Notes under the pieces: generated by a model
What the model was told of the DNA's origin: nothing
The model's input: only the letters and a program-made list of their open reading frames with translations
Databases searched by the model: none
Shown: positions 1-6,648 of the stretch, piece by piece
How positions within the stretch are numbered: the stretch's first letter is position 1
How the letters are laid out: each line of letters starts with the position of its first letter
From: Nitrospinaceae bacterium
Lineage (GTDB): Bacteria > Nitrospinota > Nitrospinia > Nitrospinales > VA-1
Length of the DNA: 15,288 bases
Reading direction: 5' to 3'
NCBI GenBank assembly: GCA_016763735.1
Contig: JAESTE010000013.1
Span: forward strand, 1-15,288
Position numbers and translations under genes: made by a program

Positions 1-737
1 GACACATAGCCTTCTAATTGGTAATCCCCAGAACTCGATTTTACCTCCACCAATGACTTGCCAAGGTCAGCACCAAATAACTCTGCAATGCGGTAATGGA
101 TCTGATCTGTCGGTAAAGTCTGAATAACATCACGTCCGTTATGAGTCAATTGAAATTGAATAGCAGGATAGGCTAGTGCCTGCTGCGTCACCACTTGAGT
201 GATATGAGAGAATTCGGTGGAATCGCCTTTCAGGAATTTACTGCGAGCTGGGGTACTATAAAATAATTGCGCCACTTCGATGGTTGTTCCCTGAGGACAG
301 GCGAAATCCTTCTCTTCCATGAGGGTCCCCCCTTCAACCACGATCAATTTTCCGCCCTGAGTTTCATTGCGCGCACTTGTGCAACGAACTTTTGCTATGG
401 AAGCAATACTCGGCAAAGCTTCGCCACGAAATCCCAACGACTGAATTGTTTCAAGATCGCTGAATTCAGAAATTTTACTGGTCGCGTGCCGGGAAAATGC
501 GAGTTTGCATTCCTCCGGGAGCATACCCATACCATTATCCATAATACGGATTTTCTTTTTACCCCCACCTTCAATATCAAGTCGAATAAGGGTGGCACCC
601 GCATCGATGGAGTTTTCTACCAACTCTTTCACCACAGAGGCTGGCCGTTCGACCACCTCCCCTGCCGCTATCTGGTTGGCCAGATCATCCGAAAGAATCC
701 GGATTTGCGGTATATTTATATCTGGAGATGTGGGCAT
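1..737 (-). CDS. mutL: DNA mismatch repair protein MutL, N-terminal part (cut by window edge)
   Basis: MutL is the ATP-driven coordinator of methyl-independent or MutH-linked mismatch repair, acting between MutS and the downstream nuclease/helicase. The 245 complete codons read here cover the GHKL ATPase region and part of the transducer domain. Visible motifs are ELVENSIDAG (residues 38-47, with catalytic Glu41 and Asn42), DNGMGM (67-72), TSKI (86-89) and GFRGEAL (102-108), followed by the FYSTPAR motif near residue 145. The start ATG (735-737) is preceded on the minus strand by GAAGGA about 5 nt away, which supports this start. The C-terminal dimerisation/endonuclease part lies left of the window, so whether it has the DQHAxxER endonuclease motif cannot be seen. 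It is divergent from the Maf-like gene, with 81 nt between them. Identification is very secure from motif order. Confidence 0.96.
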   Translation of the reverse strand, partial: MPTSPDINIPQIRILSDDLANQIAAGEVVERPASVVKELVENSIDAGATLIRLDIEGGGKKKIRIMDNGMGMLPEECKLAFSRHATSKISEFSDLETIQSLGFRGEALPSIASIAKVRCTSARNETQGGKLIVVEGGTLMEEKDFACPQGTTIEVAQLFYSTPARSKFLKGDSTEFSHITQVVTQQALAYPAIQFQLTHNGRDVIQTLPTDQIHYRIAELFGADLGKSLVEVKSSSGDYQLEGYV

Positions 738-818
738 AGAAATCCTTCGAGTTTTCCAAAGTGAGGAAGTTCATTTTTTTTAAAACAAATCTAAAACGAT
801 TGCAAGTCAATTGGTGAT

Positions 819-2249
819 ATGATGCTAAAGATGCAATTTGGAGACCCCTCGTTGGACAATCACTTCTTCGAAAAAAATCTAGCTCTGCTGAAAGATCCTA
901 TTTCATGGTCCGTAGATATTCACCAAGAGCTATCGGAAAAAATCACTGTTTTCGATGCTAATTCGGGGCAGCCTACCGCTCAGTATGGAAATATTCTATT
1001 ACACAGTAAATACGACCCAGAAAAAGAAGAGGCCGATTTCGCCAAAAATATCCCACCGGGAAGCCGGGTATGCTTGTATGGATTTGGTCTCGGTTACCAT
1101 CTACAACCCTTGTTGGAAAAAATGGGTCCTGATGGCTTCTTACTAGTAATTGAACTCAATCTGGATATTTTAGCAGCTGCGTTAAAAATAAAAGATCATA
1201 CGCGACTTTTTAAAGATAACCGATTCAAACTGATTTCTGGAGTCGACGAGTCAAAAGTTTCCGATGAAATATCGCGAGAAATGCAACACATCTCAGAAGA
1301 GGACTCTGACAAACTTGAGATATTGTTTCATGCTCCGTCTTTCAAATGCATACCAGACAATTTTCCGGCTTTAAAAAATGCTCTGGAAATATTGTTAATG
1401 GAACGAAGGTTTCCCGCAATGTTCCGTGATCTGGAGCAAGTCAATGTCTCGCGCAATGAAGAGAAGGTAAAAAAATCTCCAGGCATCAATTCTTTAAAGA
1501 ATGCTCACTCAGGGCGGCCCGGCCTTATGGTAAGTGCCGGCCCCTCCCTTGACACCGTATTGCCTTACCTTAGACATCTACAAGATAATTTTGTGCTAAC
1601 TTGTGTCGACACAGCGTTTCCCGCTCTTCTTAAAAATGGCATACATCCTGATTATGTATTTTCTCTTGATCCGCAGTATGAAAGTGCTTTCCATTTTTGC
1701 GGATATACAAATGGCTCCACGAAATTGATTTTCACACCCACCGCGAACCACAATGTATTAAAAAATTTTCCCGGTGACTGCTTCGTGGTTTACAAAGAAG
1801 GCCATGCGCTTGGTCAACGCGAGGAAATAGAAAAAAAAGGAGTTACGCAAGCGGGCGGTTCGGTGGCCTGTCTGGGTGTCGATGCTTTAATTCAATTTGG
1901 ATGCGATCCCATCTTTTTAATCGGACAGGATTGCGCATTGACTAGCGATCGTTATTATTCAAAACACAGTCGGTTCAATCAGCAACTCTTCTCTCAAATA
2001 TCCGGTTCCGCACAGCTTAATAAGCTGCATCAAGAAAAATTCCAGAAAAAAAAGCCTGTGAAGGTAAAAAATACGTATGGAAATGAAATATTGACCGACC
2101 AATTGATGTACAGCTATTTGCGCAATCTGGAACAAATCTCCATGCAATATAAAAGCACTCGGATATACAATCTATGCTCGCAGGGGGCTGCGATAGACGG
2201 TATTGATCCCCTCTATTCCATCAGCGAATTAAAGCGTTGGTTTTCATAA
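819..2249 (+). CDS. Maf-like / DUF115 (MptE-like) protein, putative motility-associated glycosyltransferase
   Basis: The 476-residue protein has the two-part plan of the motility-associated factor (Maf) family. An N-terminal region carries a nucleotide-fold-like segment (CLYGFGLGYHLQPLL, about residues 85-100). A central DUF115/6-hydroxymethylpterin pyrophosphokinase-like domain starts with GLMVSAGPSLD (235-245) and continues with VDTAFPALLKNGIHPDYV and a later FLIGQDCALT. In Campylobacter, Helicobacter and other polar flagellates, Maf proteins transfer nonulosonic acids such as pseudaminic or legionaminic acid onto flagellins. fliD and fliS lie about 11 kb away in this window, which fits that role, but no sugar biosynthesis gene is present here. 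The start is uncertain: ATG codons at 819 and 822 are adjacent and no strong ribosome site is seen. It is followed after 10 nt by the TPR gene. The family is secure; the substrate is inferred. Confidence 0.85.
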   Translation: MMLKMQFGDPSLDNHFFEKNLALLKDPISWSVDIHQELSEKITVFDANSGQPTAQYGNILLHSKYDPEKEEADFAKNIPPGSRVCLYGFGLGYHLQPLLEKMGPDGFLLVIELNLDILAAALKIKDHTRLFKDNRFKLISGVDESKVSDEISREMQHISEEDSDKLEILFHAPSFKCIPDNFPALKNALEILLMERRFPAMFRDLEQVNVSRNEEKVKKSPGINSLKNAHSGRPGLMVSAGPSLDTVLPYLRHLQDNFVLTCVDTAFPALLKNGIHPDYVFSLDPQYESAFHFCGYTNGSTKLIFTPTANHNVLKNFPGDCFVVYKEGHALGQREEIEKKGVTQAGGSVACLGVDALIQFGCDPIFLIGQDCALTSDRYYSKHSRFNQQLFSQISGSAQLNKLHQEKFQKKKPVKVKNTYGNEILTDQLMYSYLRNLEQISMQYKSTRIYNLCSQGAAIDGIDPLYSISELKRWFS

Positions 2250-2259
2250 GAACTTAACT

Positions 2260-2916
2260 ATGAGTCAAAACAGAAACCTTATTAAATATCTGCCGCATTT
2301 AGGGCTCCTGGCCTTGATCGTTTTTTTAATCACAGACACTGCGCCAATAATCCTATCTACCTCAAACCCTGAAAAAAGTTCAAAGAAAATGGAAGGCAGT
2401 CACAAAGAAGGTAGCCACAATGAAGGTAGCAACGGTCAAAATATTTCACAGGAAGAGAAAGAAAAAAGGATGGGCATCTTCCACTACAACGAAGGTAACA
2501 AAAGTTTCAAAGAGGGCCGGTTTGATGAGGCCATAGGTAATTACAAAAAAGCACTCCATCATAATAAGACCCTCAAAGAGGCTGCTGTAAATCTGAGTAC
2601 GGCTTATATGAAAAACTTAAATTTTGACGAAGCGTTAGAAGCCTTAAAGGTGGGGATGGCACTTGACTCGACAAATCCGCACATCCACTATAACTATGCC
2701 TGTTATTACTCTTTAATCGGTCAGCCTAAAGCCAGTATGGAGAAATTACAGGACGCGGTCCATTTTGGATTCACCAATTTCAAGCAGATTGAGACAGACC
2801 CTGACTTGGAAAAACTCCGACAATCGTCTGAGTTTAAAAGTGCGGGTCTCACGTCAAACACCAAAATTTTATTTGAGTGGAATCAGGGCGACCGCACCCG
2901 AGGGGTTGATCTTTAA
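2260..2916 (+). CDS. Membrane-anchored tetratricopeptide repeat protein
   Basis: This 218-residue protein has an N-terminal hydrophobic segment (about residues 11-32) that is either a membrane anchor or an uncleaved signal. A charged low-complexity linker with three GS(H/N) units follows, then two to three TPR motifs from about residue 73 (YNEGNKSFKEGRFDEAIGNY, then units starting near NLSTAYMKNLNFDEAL and HYNYACYYSLIGQPKAS). The end resembles the half-repeat found in proteins with the TPR-end motif DPDLEKLR. TPRs mediate protein-protein contacts, and the anchored layout puts the domain in the periplasm or at the membrane face. It starts 10 nt after the Maf-like gene, so the two are probably co-transcribed and may work together. 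Its last 48 nt overlap the antisense end of rnd. No strong Shine-Dalgarno is seen, which fits translational coupling. The partner is unknown. Confidence 0.8.
   Translation: MSQNRNLIKYLPHLGLLALIVFLITDTAPIILSTSNPEKSSKKMEGSHKEGSHNEGSNGQNISQEEKEKRMGIFHYNEGNKSFKEGRFDEAIGNYKKALHHNKTLKEAAVNLSTAYMKNLNFDEALEALKVGMALDSTNPHIHYNYACYYSLIGQPKASMEKLQDAVHFGFTNFKQIETDPDLEKLRQSSEFKSAGLTSNTKILFEWNQGDRTRGVDL
2392..2436 (+). repeat. Three 15-bp in-frame tandem repeats in the TPR gene linker
   Basis: Three consecutive 15-bp units of the form GAAGGyAGyCACAAw (2392-2406, 2407-2421, 2422-2436, the last degenerate) encode EGSHK, EGSHN and EGSNG. They lie between the membrane anchor and the TPR domain. In-frame units of this kind can vary in copy number by slippage and change linker length without breaking the reading frame. 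Confidence 0.8.
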
Positions 2917-4032
2917 TCCTACCTCCCCTTTTAACAGCGATAACATGGGCTCGCCGATACATTCCCTTCTCCAGCCCTGCAGAAGAAAATTTTCGTCCAT
3001 ATTTAGTTTTTGCTCAAAGTGGGTAGCGAAGCAATGTATCCGTTTGCGGTCCGCCAGAACACTGGGTTCGATTTTCAATTCTTCGGAACGAATTTGCACG
3101 AAGGCAGACAATAGTTCTTCGATGCCGCGCGTGGTGGAATAGCCATCCGATTCTGGCAATACAGGTAAATCACCTTCAGCTACAGCATCTCCCTTCTCAA
3201 CCGCTTGTATGATGGCGGCTCCACTTTTGCCAACTTCCTTATGGTAGAATCCTCTTAATGACGAAAGCTCTCCTGCTTCACGCGGCATTTTCCGGGCAAT
3301 TTCCAACAACGTTTCATCGCGTACTATGGACTTTGCCAGACAGTCTCGGGATACAGCAACATTTTCTCTCCAAGCCGCCAGTTCTCTTAGCACGGCCAGA
3401 TTTTTGGGTTTCAGACTTCGCAGACTTTTAATTTTCAAAAAACGCTTTTGCGGATCGGGCAAAGCAAACGTTTCTGGATCTTCCCAGTTTTTCACTTCTC
3501 CTGCGACCCAGTCGTTTCTCTTCAACTCCGTCAATCTCTCAATGAGTCTTTCATAAGCAGGCATGAGATAGCGGACATCATCGATGGCATACGTTATCTG
3601 GTTCTCACTTAAAGGTCGTCGGCACCAGTCAGTATAAGTTTCTGACTTATGGATGTGCTTGCCCAAAGCTTTTTGTATTAGCTTGGCAAATGAAATTTGT
3701 GATCCCCAACCTACAAGAGCAGCGGCAACCTGAGTATCAAACACCGGCGGGATAACTTGCCCGCAAAGGCGCACCAGGATCTCTAGATCCTGACGGGCTG
3801 CGTGAAATACTTTTATTTTGCTGGGGTCCTTTAGAATCTCCAATAAGGGAGTCAAATCTTTCAGCAGGATGGGATCGATAGCCCCGCACCCCTCTTTTCC
3901 CGCAACCTGGATGAGTCCTATACGATGGAAATAGGTTCTTTCACGGACAAATTCTGTATCAACAGCAAGAACATCGGATGACTCCAAGCTCTTACAAAAA
4001 TCTTTTAACTGGTCTGAAGTTGTTATATACAT
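2869..4032 (-). CDS. rnd: Ribonuclease D (DEDDy 3'-5' exoribonuclease with HRDC domain)
   Basis: RNase D trims the 3' ends of tRNA precursors and other stable RNAs. The 387-residue length is normal for the family. The DEDD catalytic set is complete: VDTEF with Asp25 and Glu27 (Exo I), HAARQDLEIL with Asp82 (Exo II), and YAIDDVRYL with Tyr148 and Asp152 (Exo III, the DEDDy type). An HRDC domain follows at about residues 206-285 (RENVAVSRDCLAKSIVRDE then ETLLEIARKMP). The start ATG at 4030-4032 has no clear Shine-Dalgarno, but the protein begins exactly where RNase D homologues begin. The stop codon lies inside the last codons of the convergent TPR gene (48 nt overlap), so neither gene has its own terminator between them. 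It is oriented away from the small gene at 4194-4385, whose terminator separates them. Confidence 0.95.
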   Translation of the reverse strand: MYITTSDQLKDFCKSLESSDVLAVDTEFVRERTYFHRIGLIQVAGKEGCGAIDPILLKDLTPLLEILKDPSKIKVFHAARQDLEILVRLCGQVIPPVFDTQVAAALVGWGSQISFAKLIQKALGKHIHKSETYTDWCRRPLSENQITYAIDDVRYLMPAYERLIERLTELKRNDWVAGEVKNWEDPETFALPDPQKRFLKIKSLRSLKPKNLAVLRELAAWRENVAVSRDCLAKSIVRDETLLEIARKMPREAGELSSLRGFYHKEVGKSGAAIIQAVEKGDAVAEGDLPVLPESDGYSTTRGIEELLSAFVQIRSEELKIEPSVLADRKRIHCFATHFEQKLNMDENFLLQGWRRECIGEPMLSLLKGEVGLKINPSGAVALIPLK

Positions 4033-4134
4033 AGATTTTCAAATAAATGGCTAATAAATAGCACGGGATAAAACGATAAATTATATTTGATTATAGTTCG
4101 TATGGATAGAGTTAATAACAACCTTTTATGGAAT

Positions 4135-4167
4135 AAAAAAAGGCACAGCAACATAGTCGCTGTGCCT
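4135..4167 (-). terminator. Rho-independent terminator of the small gene at 4194-4385
   Basis: A perfect 9-bp stem (AGGCACAGC at 4141-4149 and GCTGTGCCT at 4159-4167) encloses a 9-nt loop. Read on the minus strand it is followed by a run of seven T residues, the canonical intrinsic terminator form. It begins 27 nt after the stop codon of the small minus-strand gene and separates it from rnd. Confidence 0.93.
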
Positions 4168-4193
4168 CAATAAAAACTTGGTCACTACTTTTA

Positions 4194-4385
4194 TTATCTA
4201 TCTTCTAGCTGATATTCGTCTTTCTCATGAACTTTATTAGATGTATTGCCAGAACTGCTTTCTTTATCCGTAAAGTCGATCAATTTCTGTTCCCCATCTT
4301 TCCAAAACCTATTGCTCAGTTTTTTTGGGGATAGTACTTTCTTAAGCTCACCTTTGGCGTCGAAAATCTTGACTTCGTAGAACAT
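4194..4385 (-). CDS. Small conserved-looking hypothetical protein (63 aa)
   Basis: I do not recognise this 63-residue protein. It starts MFYEVKIFDAKGELKK, a beta-strand-like segment, continues with a basic stretch (SPKKLSNRFWKDGEQK) and ends in a polar, Ser/Asn/Glu-rich tail that looks disordered. Reading can extend upstream to a TTG at 4403, but that TTG sits in a GGAGG that serves as the ribosome site 11 nt before the ATG at 4383-4385, so the ATG is preferred. That site plus the strong terminator downstream make a real monocistronic gene likely. A 10-bp inverted repeat 35 nt upstream of the ATG could be an operator or an mRNA leader hairpin. It has no membrane segment and no cysteine. Function is unknown. 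Confidence 0.75.
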   Translation of the reverse strand: MFYEVKIFDAKGELKKVLSPKKLSNRFWKDGEQKLIDFTDKESSSGNTSNKVHEKDEYQLEDR

Positions 4386-4419
4386 AACGCGCCTTGCCTC
4401 CAAAGAATGTCTCCAATAC

Positions 4420-4457
4420 CTTGTTTTTAAAAGTGCTATTTAAACACTAAAAACAAG
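4420..4457. repeat. 10-bp perfect inverted repeat upstream of the 63-aa gene
   Basis: CTTGTTTTTA (4420-4429) and TAAAAACAAG (4448-4457) are perfect inverted copies. A further GTG/CAC pair lies inside them across a 3-nt bulge. No U-tract follows on either strand, so it does not look like a terminator. It lies in the 5' leader or promoter of the minus-strand gene ending at 4385 and could be a repressor site or a leader hairpin. Confidence 0.6.
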
Positions 4458-4746
4458 ATTTACCCTGCAAAACACATTCACCTTAAAATTAAATATTTCC
4501 AATGTCAAGGAAATAAGATCAACAATTTCAATGGTTAAACTTAAAATTACCACAAATTGTATAAGATTTACTCTAGCGACATTTTGGTTGCCCTTTGAAA
4601 CCTTTTAAAACATAAAAAACCAATCGATTTCTTTTCAAAAAGTTAACCAAAAAAACATATTTTATCCGTTGCTCTATTTATCCAAACCATTGATTTTAAA
4701 TAACAAATATAAACCAAGCCGAATCACGAAAAGCCCCGATTTTTCA

Positions 4747-4775
4747 TTGACTTTCCACATTGCATCCCCTATCTT
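4747..4775 (+). promoter_or_regulatory. Sigma-70-type promoter for the tsaB operon
   Basis: TTGACT (4747-4752) matches the -35 consensus at five of six positions, and TATCTT (4770-4775) is a -10-like box after exactly 17 nt. Transcription would start near 4782, just before the AAAGGAG ribosome site (4788-4794) of the leader ORF, so the mRNA leader would be very short. The arrangement supports the leader ORF and tsaB as the first two reading frames of the operon. Confidence 0.65.
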
Positions 4776-4801
4776 TACATTGTATTTAAAGGAGCACTTC
4801 G

Positions 4802-4840
4802 ATGAGTTTTTCTCCACCCTTTTCCATTGAGAAACGATGA
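4802..4840 (+). CDS. 12-codon leader ORF overlapping tsaB (ATGA)
   Basis: The reading frame ATG...TGA encodes MSFSPPFSIEKR. It has a strong ribosome site, AAAGGAG (4788-4794), 7 nt before its ATG. Its stop codon overlaps the tsaB start codon in the sequence ATGA (4837-4840). tsaB itself has no good ribosome site at the usual distance, so ribosomes finishing this leader probably re-initiate at tsaB (translational coupling). The peptide has three prolines or proline-adjacent residues (PP at positions 5-6) but no run of one regulatory amino acid. It may be only a ribosome-loading device. Real translation is an inference. Confidence 0.55.
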   Translation: MSFSPPFSIEKR

Positions 4841-5520
4841 AAATATTGGGAATGGACACATCCTCACCTTCAGGAAGTGTCGCTCTTCTGGATGATAACG
4901 ATCTGGTTTCCGAATCATTGATTGAAGGCTCACCCGCCTATTCCGACAAGCTTTTATTTGAGATTGATGCCATGCTCAATGGCTCCGGAACAAAATTAAA
5001 TGAAATTGACGGATTTGTGATTACAACGGGTCCTGGGTCATTTACTGGACTAAGAGTAGGAATCAGTTTGCTCAAAGGTTTTATTCTGGCGACGGAAAAA
5101 CCTTTCGCATCGGTGAACACCCTGGAAGCCTATGCTGAAACAGTACAACCAGGCCCTTACGCTATTTGCCCGGTTTTGGATGCCAGAAAAAAAGAGGTCT
5201 ATACCGCTTTGTTTAACTATGAAAACGGTCAATGTGTAAGATCAACTCCCGATCAGGCCATATCAGCAGCCGATCTATGCGACCAAATAAAGCAACCCAC
5301 TGCATTTGTGGGAAATGGTTTGGATGTCTACAAAGATGTCTTCACATCCTGCCTTAAAGAAAAATTTGTACACAACGTGCCTACAAAAAACCTAACTGTT
5401 GCGGCTAGCGCAGTTTTAATCGCCAACGTGGAAAAAAATCTGCACTACGATCTGGACTCTCTTATGATTAATTACGTCCGACCGTCTGAAGCGGAATTGA
5501 ATTATACGGTGCCTAAATAA
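4837..5520 (+). CDS. tsaB: tRNA t6A biosynthesis protein TsaB (YeaZ)
   Basis: TsaB is the inactive Kae1-like partner that scaffolds TsaD, with TsaE and TsaC, to make N6-threonylcarbamoyladenosine at tRNA position 37. The 227-residue length is normal. The N-terminus MKILGMDTSS is the ASKHA first beta-hairpin, and the family hallmark GPGSFTGLRVGI is at residues 65-76. A later PVLDARKKEVYTALF segment is also typical. It is first of three tightly spaced genes; the next gene starts 12 nt after its stop. Its start codon overlaps the stop of a 12-codon leader ORF, and no strong ribosome site of its own is visible. rimI, often next to tsaB, is absent here. Identification is secure. Confidence 0.95.
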   Translation: MKILGMDTSSPSGSVALLDDNDLVSESLIEGSPAYSDKLLFEIDAMLNGSGTKLNEIDGFVITTGPGSFTGLRVGISLLKGFILATEKPFASVNTLEAYAETVQPGPYAICPVLDARKKEVYTALFNYENGQCVRSTPDQAISAADLCDQIKQPTAFVGNGLDVYKDVFTSCLKEKFVHNVPTKNLTVAASAVLIANVEKNLHYDLDSLMINYVRPSEAELNYTVPK

Positions 5521-5532
5521 GAAGGAGAAAGA

Positions 5533-5760
5533 ATGAATATCAATCCCGATTTACTCGAAAAAGTCCAAAAAGAAAACCAGGAGTTTCGTGGCCTCTACCA
5601 GGAACACACCTCGCTCAAAAAAAAGGTTGAAGCGTTAAACAAAACGAAGATCCTCACCCCCGAACAAGAAGTAGAAAAGAAAAAACATCAAAAACAAAAA
5701 CTGAGCCTCAAAGACCGGATGGAAAAAATCCTGAGCGAATATCAATCAAGCATCCACTAG
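5533..5760 (+). CDS. YdcH/DUF465 family small coiled-coil protein
   Basis: This 75-residue, very charged helical protein has the layout of the YdcH (DUF465) family. An N-terminal helix contains LYQEHTSLKKKVEALNK (about residues 21-37), a short turn with the LTPEQEVE motif follows, and a second helix contains KQKLSLKDRMEKIL (about 54-67). The family forms antiparallel coiled-coil hairpins and has no assigned enzymatic activity. A good ribosome site, GAAGGAGA, stands 12 to 5 nt before the ATG. It lies 12 nt after tsaB and 13 nt before the HDOD gene, so the three are probably one transcript. The family call rests on the H-x-L and LKD motifs. Confidence 0.82.
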   Translation: MNINPDLLEKVQKENQEFRGLYQEHTSLKKKVEALNKTKILTPEQEVEKKKHQKQKLSLKDRMEKILSEYQSSIH

Positions 5761-5773
5761 TCATAGGAAACAT

Positions 5774-6634
5774 ATGAGAGATGAACTGATCTCCCTTATA
5801 GAAACAAAGGGAGATCTCCCACCTATTCCTGAAGTCCTTATAAATCTGGAAAAACGCGTTAACGACCCCGACTGCGATATTTTGGAAATTTCTGCCATCA
5901 TTGAAACCGAGCCGGTTTTATCGGGACGATTGATCCAGCTTTCTAACAGCGTGCTTTTCGGAGGCGGACGGGAAAAATCCGTTGATGTTCAGGACTCTGT
6001 GATGAGACTGGGCATTAAAATGGTTCTCGACCTCGCCTACACCATTTCGCTTCCCGGAGTATTCAAGAAACCAAAAGGTTTCAATCAATTTAACTTCTGG
6101 ACTCATTCACTGGGTGTTGCTTATCTCACCCGTTCGCTTGCACACATTGTAAAAATATCTTATGAGGAAATTGAGTTCGCCTATATGTGTGGACTGATGC
6201 ACGATATAGGCATTCTTGTTTTTGATCACCTTATCCCGGATCAATACACTGAATTATTAGAAAGCATCAAATCGACCGACCGTACCCTAGCTGAGCATGA
6301 AGAAGAAACTTTTGGTATCACCCACGCCGAACTTGGAAAAAGGTTTATTGAACGGTGGTGGCCGGTTTCTCCCGATATGGTACAGGCCATTTTCACCCAT
6401 CATGACGACACCGGAAAAGATGGAAATGTAAAACATATAGCCCACCTACTAACCACCGCTAATCTGCTGGCAAACCAGAATGGATTCGGCAACGGAATTG
6501 TCCCTGAAGATGCAGCACCCTTAGAATATGGCGTGCTCGACAAACTGGATCTGGATTTCGAAGAGCTTGAAATATTAATCGAAAACACGAAAGAAGGATT
6601 GGATGCCGCTCAAGCCATCCTTAAAGGAAGTTAA
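5774..6634 (+). CDS. HDOD domain signal-transduction protein
   Basis: The 286-residue protein is almost entirely one HDOD domain. It opens with LPPIPEVLINLEKRVNDPDC (about residues 15-34), continues with IIETEPVLSGRLIQLSNS and the FWTHSLGVAYLTR helix, and carries the GLMHDIGILVF segment with His143-Asp144. IFTHHDD follows further on. HDOD proteins are HD-superfamily relatives usually lacking complete phosphodiesterase residues; they act as output or scaffold modules in chemotaxis, motility and cyclic-nucleotide signalling. There is no attached receiver or GGDEF domain. AGGA lies 5 nt before the ATG. It is the last gene of the tsaB unit and ends 14 nt from the convergent FAD gene; a 10-bp palindrome (TTTCGCGAAA, 6636-6645) sits in that gap. 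Confidence 0.9.
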   Translation: MRDELISLIETKGDLPPIPEVLINLEKRVNDPDCDILEISAIIETEPVLSGRLIQLSNSVLFGGGREKSVDVQDSVMRLGIKMVLDLAYTISLPGVFKKPKGFNQFNFWTHSLGVAYLTRSLAHIVKISYEEIEFAYMCGLMHDIGILVFDHLIPDQYTELLESIKSTDRTLAEHEEETFGITHAELGKRFIERWWPVSPDMVQAIFTHHDDTGKDGNVKHIAHLLTTANLLANQNGFGNGIVPEDAAPLEYGVLDKLDLDFEELEILIENTKEGLDAAQAILKGS

Positions 6635-6648
6635 GTTTCGCGAAATAT

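Larger units (their letters stand above)
4404..4836. other. AT-rich intergenic region between divergent genes
   Basis: This 433-nt stretch separates the minus-strand 63-aa gene from tsaB. It holds the inverted repeat at 4420-4457, a second short inverted repeat (TATTTCC at 4494-4500 and GGAAATA at 4509-4515), a sigma-70-like promoter at 4747-4775, and the leader ORF from 4802. The middle part (about 4516-4746) is AT-rich with many A and T runs. A 61-codon minus-strand reading there has no ribosome site and no recognisable domain, so I do not call it a gene. An RNA gene cannot be excluded by eye. Confidence 0.6.

Noticed and set aside
267..764. 165-codon plus-strand open frame over mutL
   Set aside because: It is antisense to a clear MutL reading frame with all ATPase motifs; its translation has no recognisable domain.
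4674..4859. 61-codon minus-strand frame upstream of tsaB
   Set aside because: It overlaps the tsaB promoter and start, has no ribosome site and matches nothing I recognise.
6636..6645. TTTCGCGAAA palindrome between convergent genes
   Set aside because: It has no loop and no U-tract, so it is not a convincing terminator; too short to call as a binding site.
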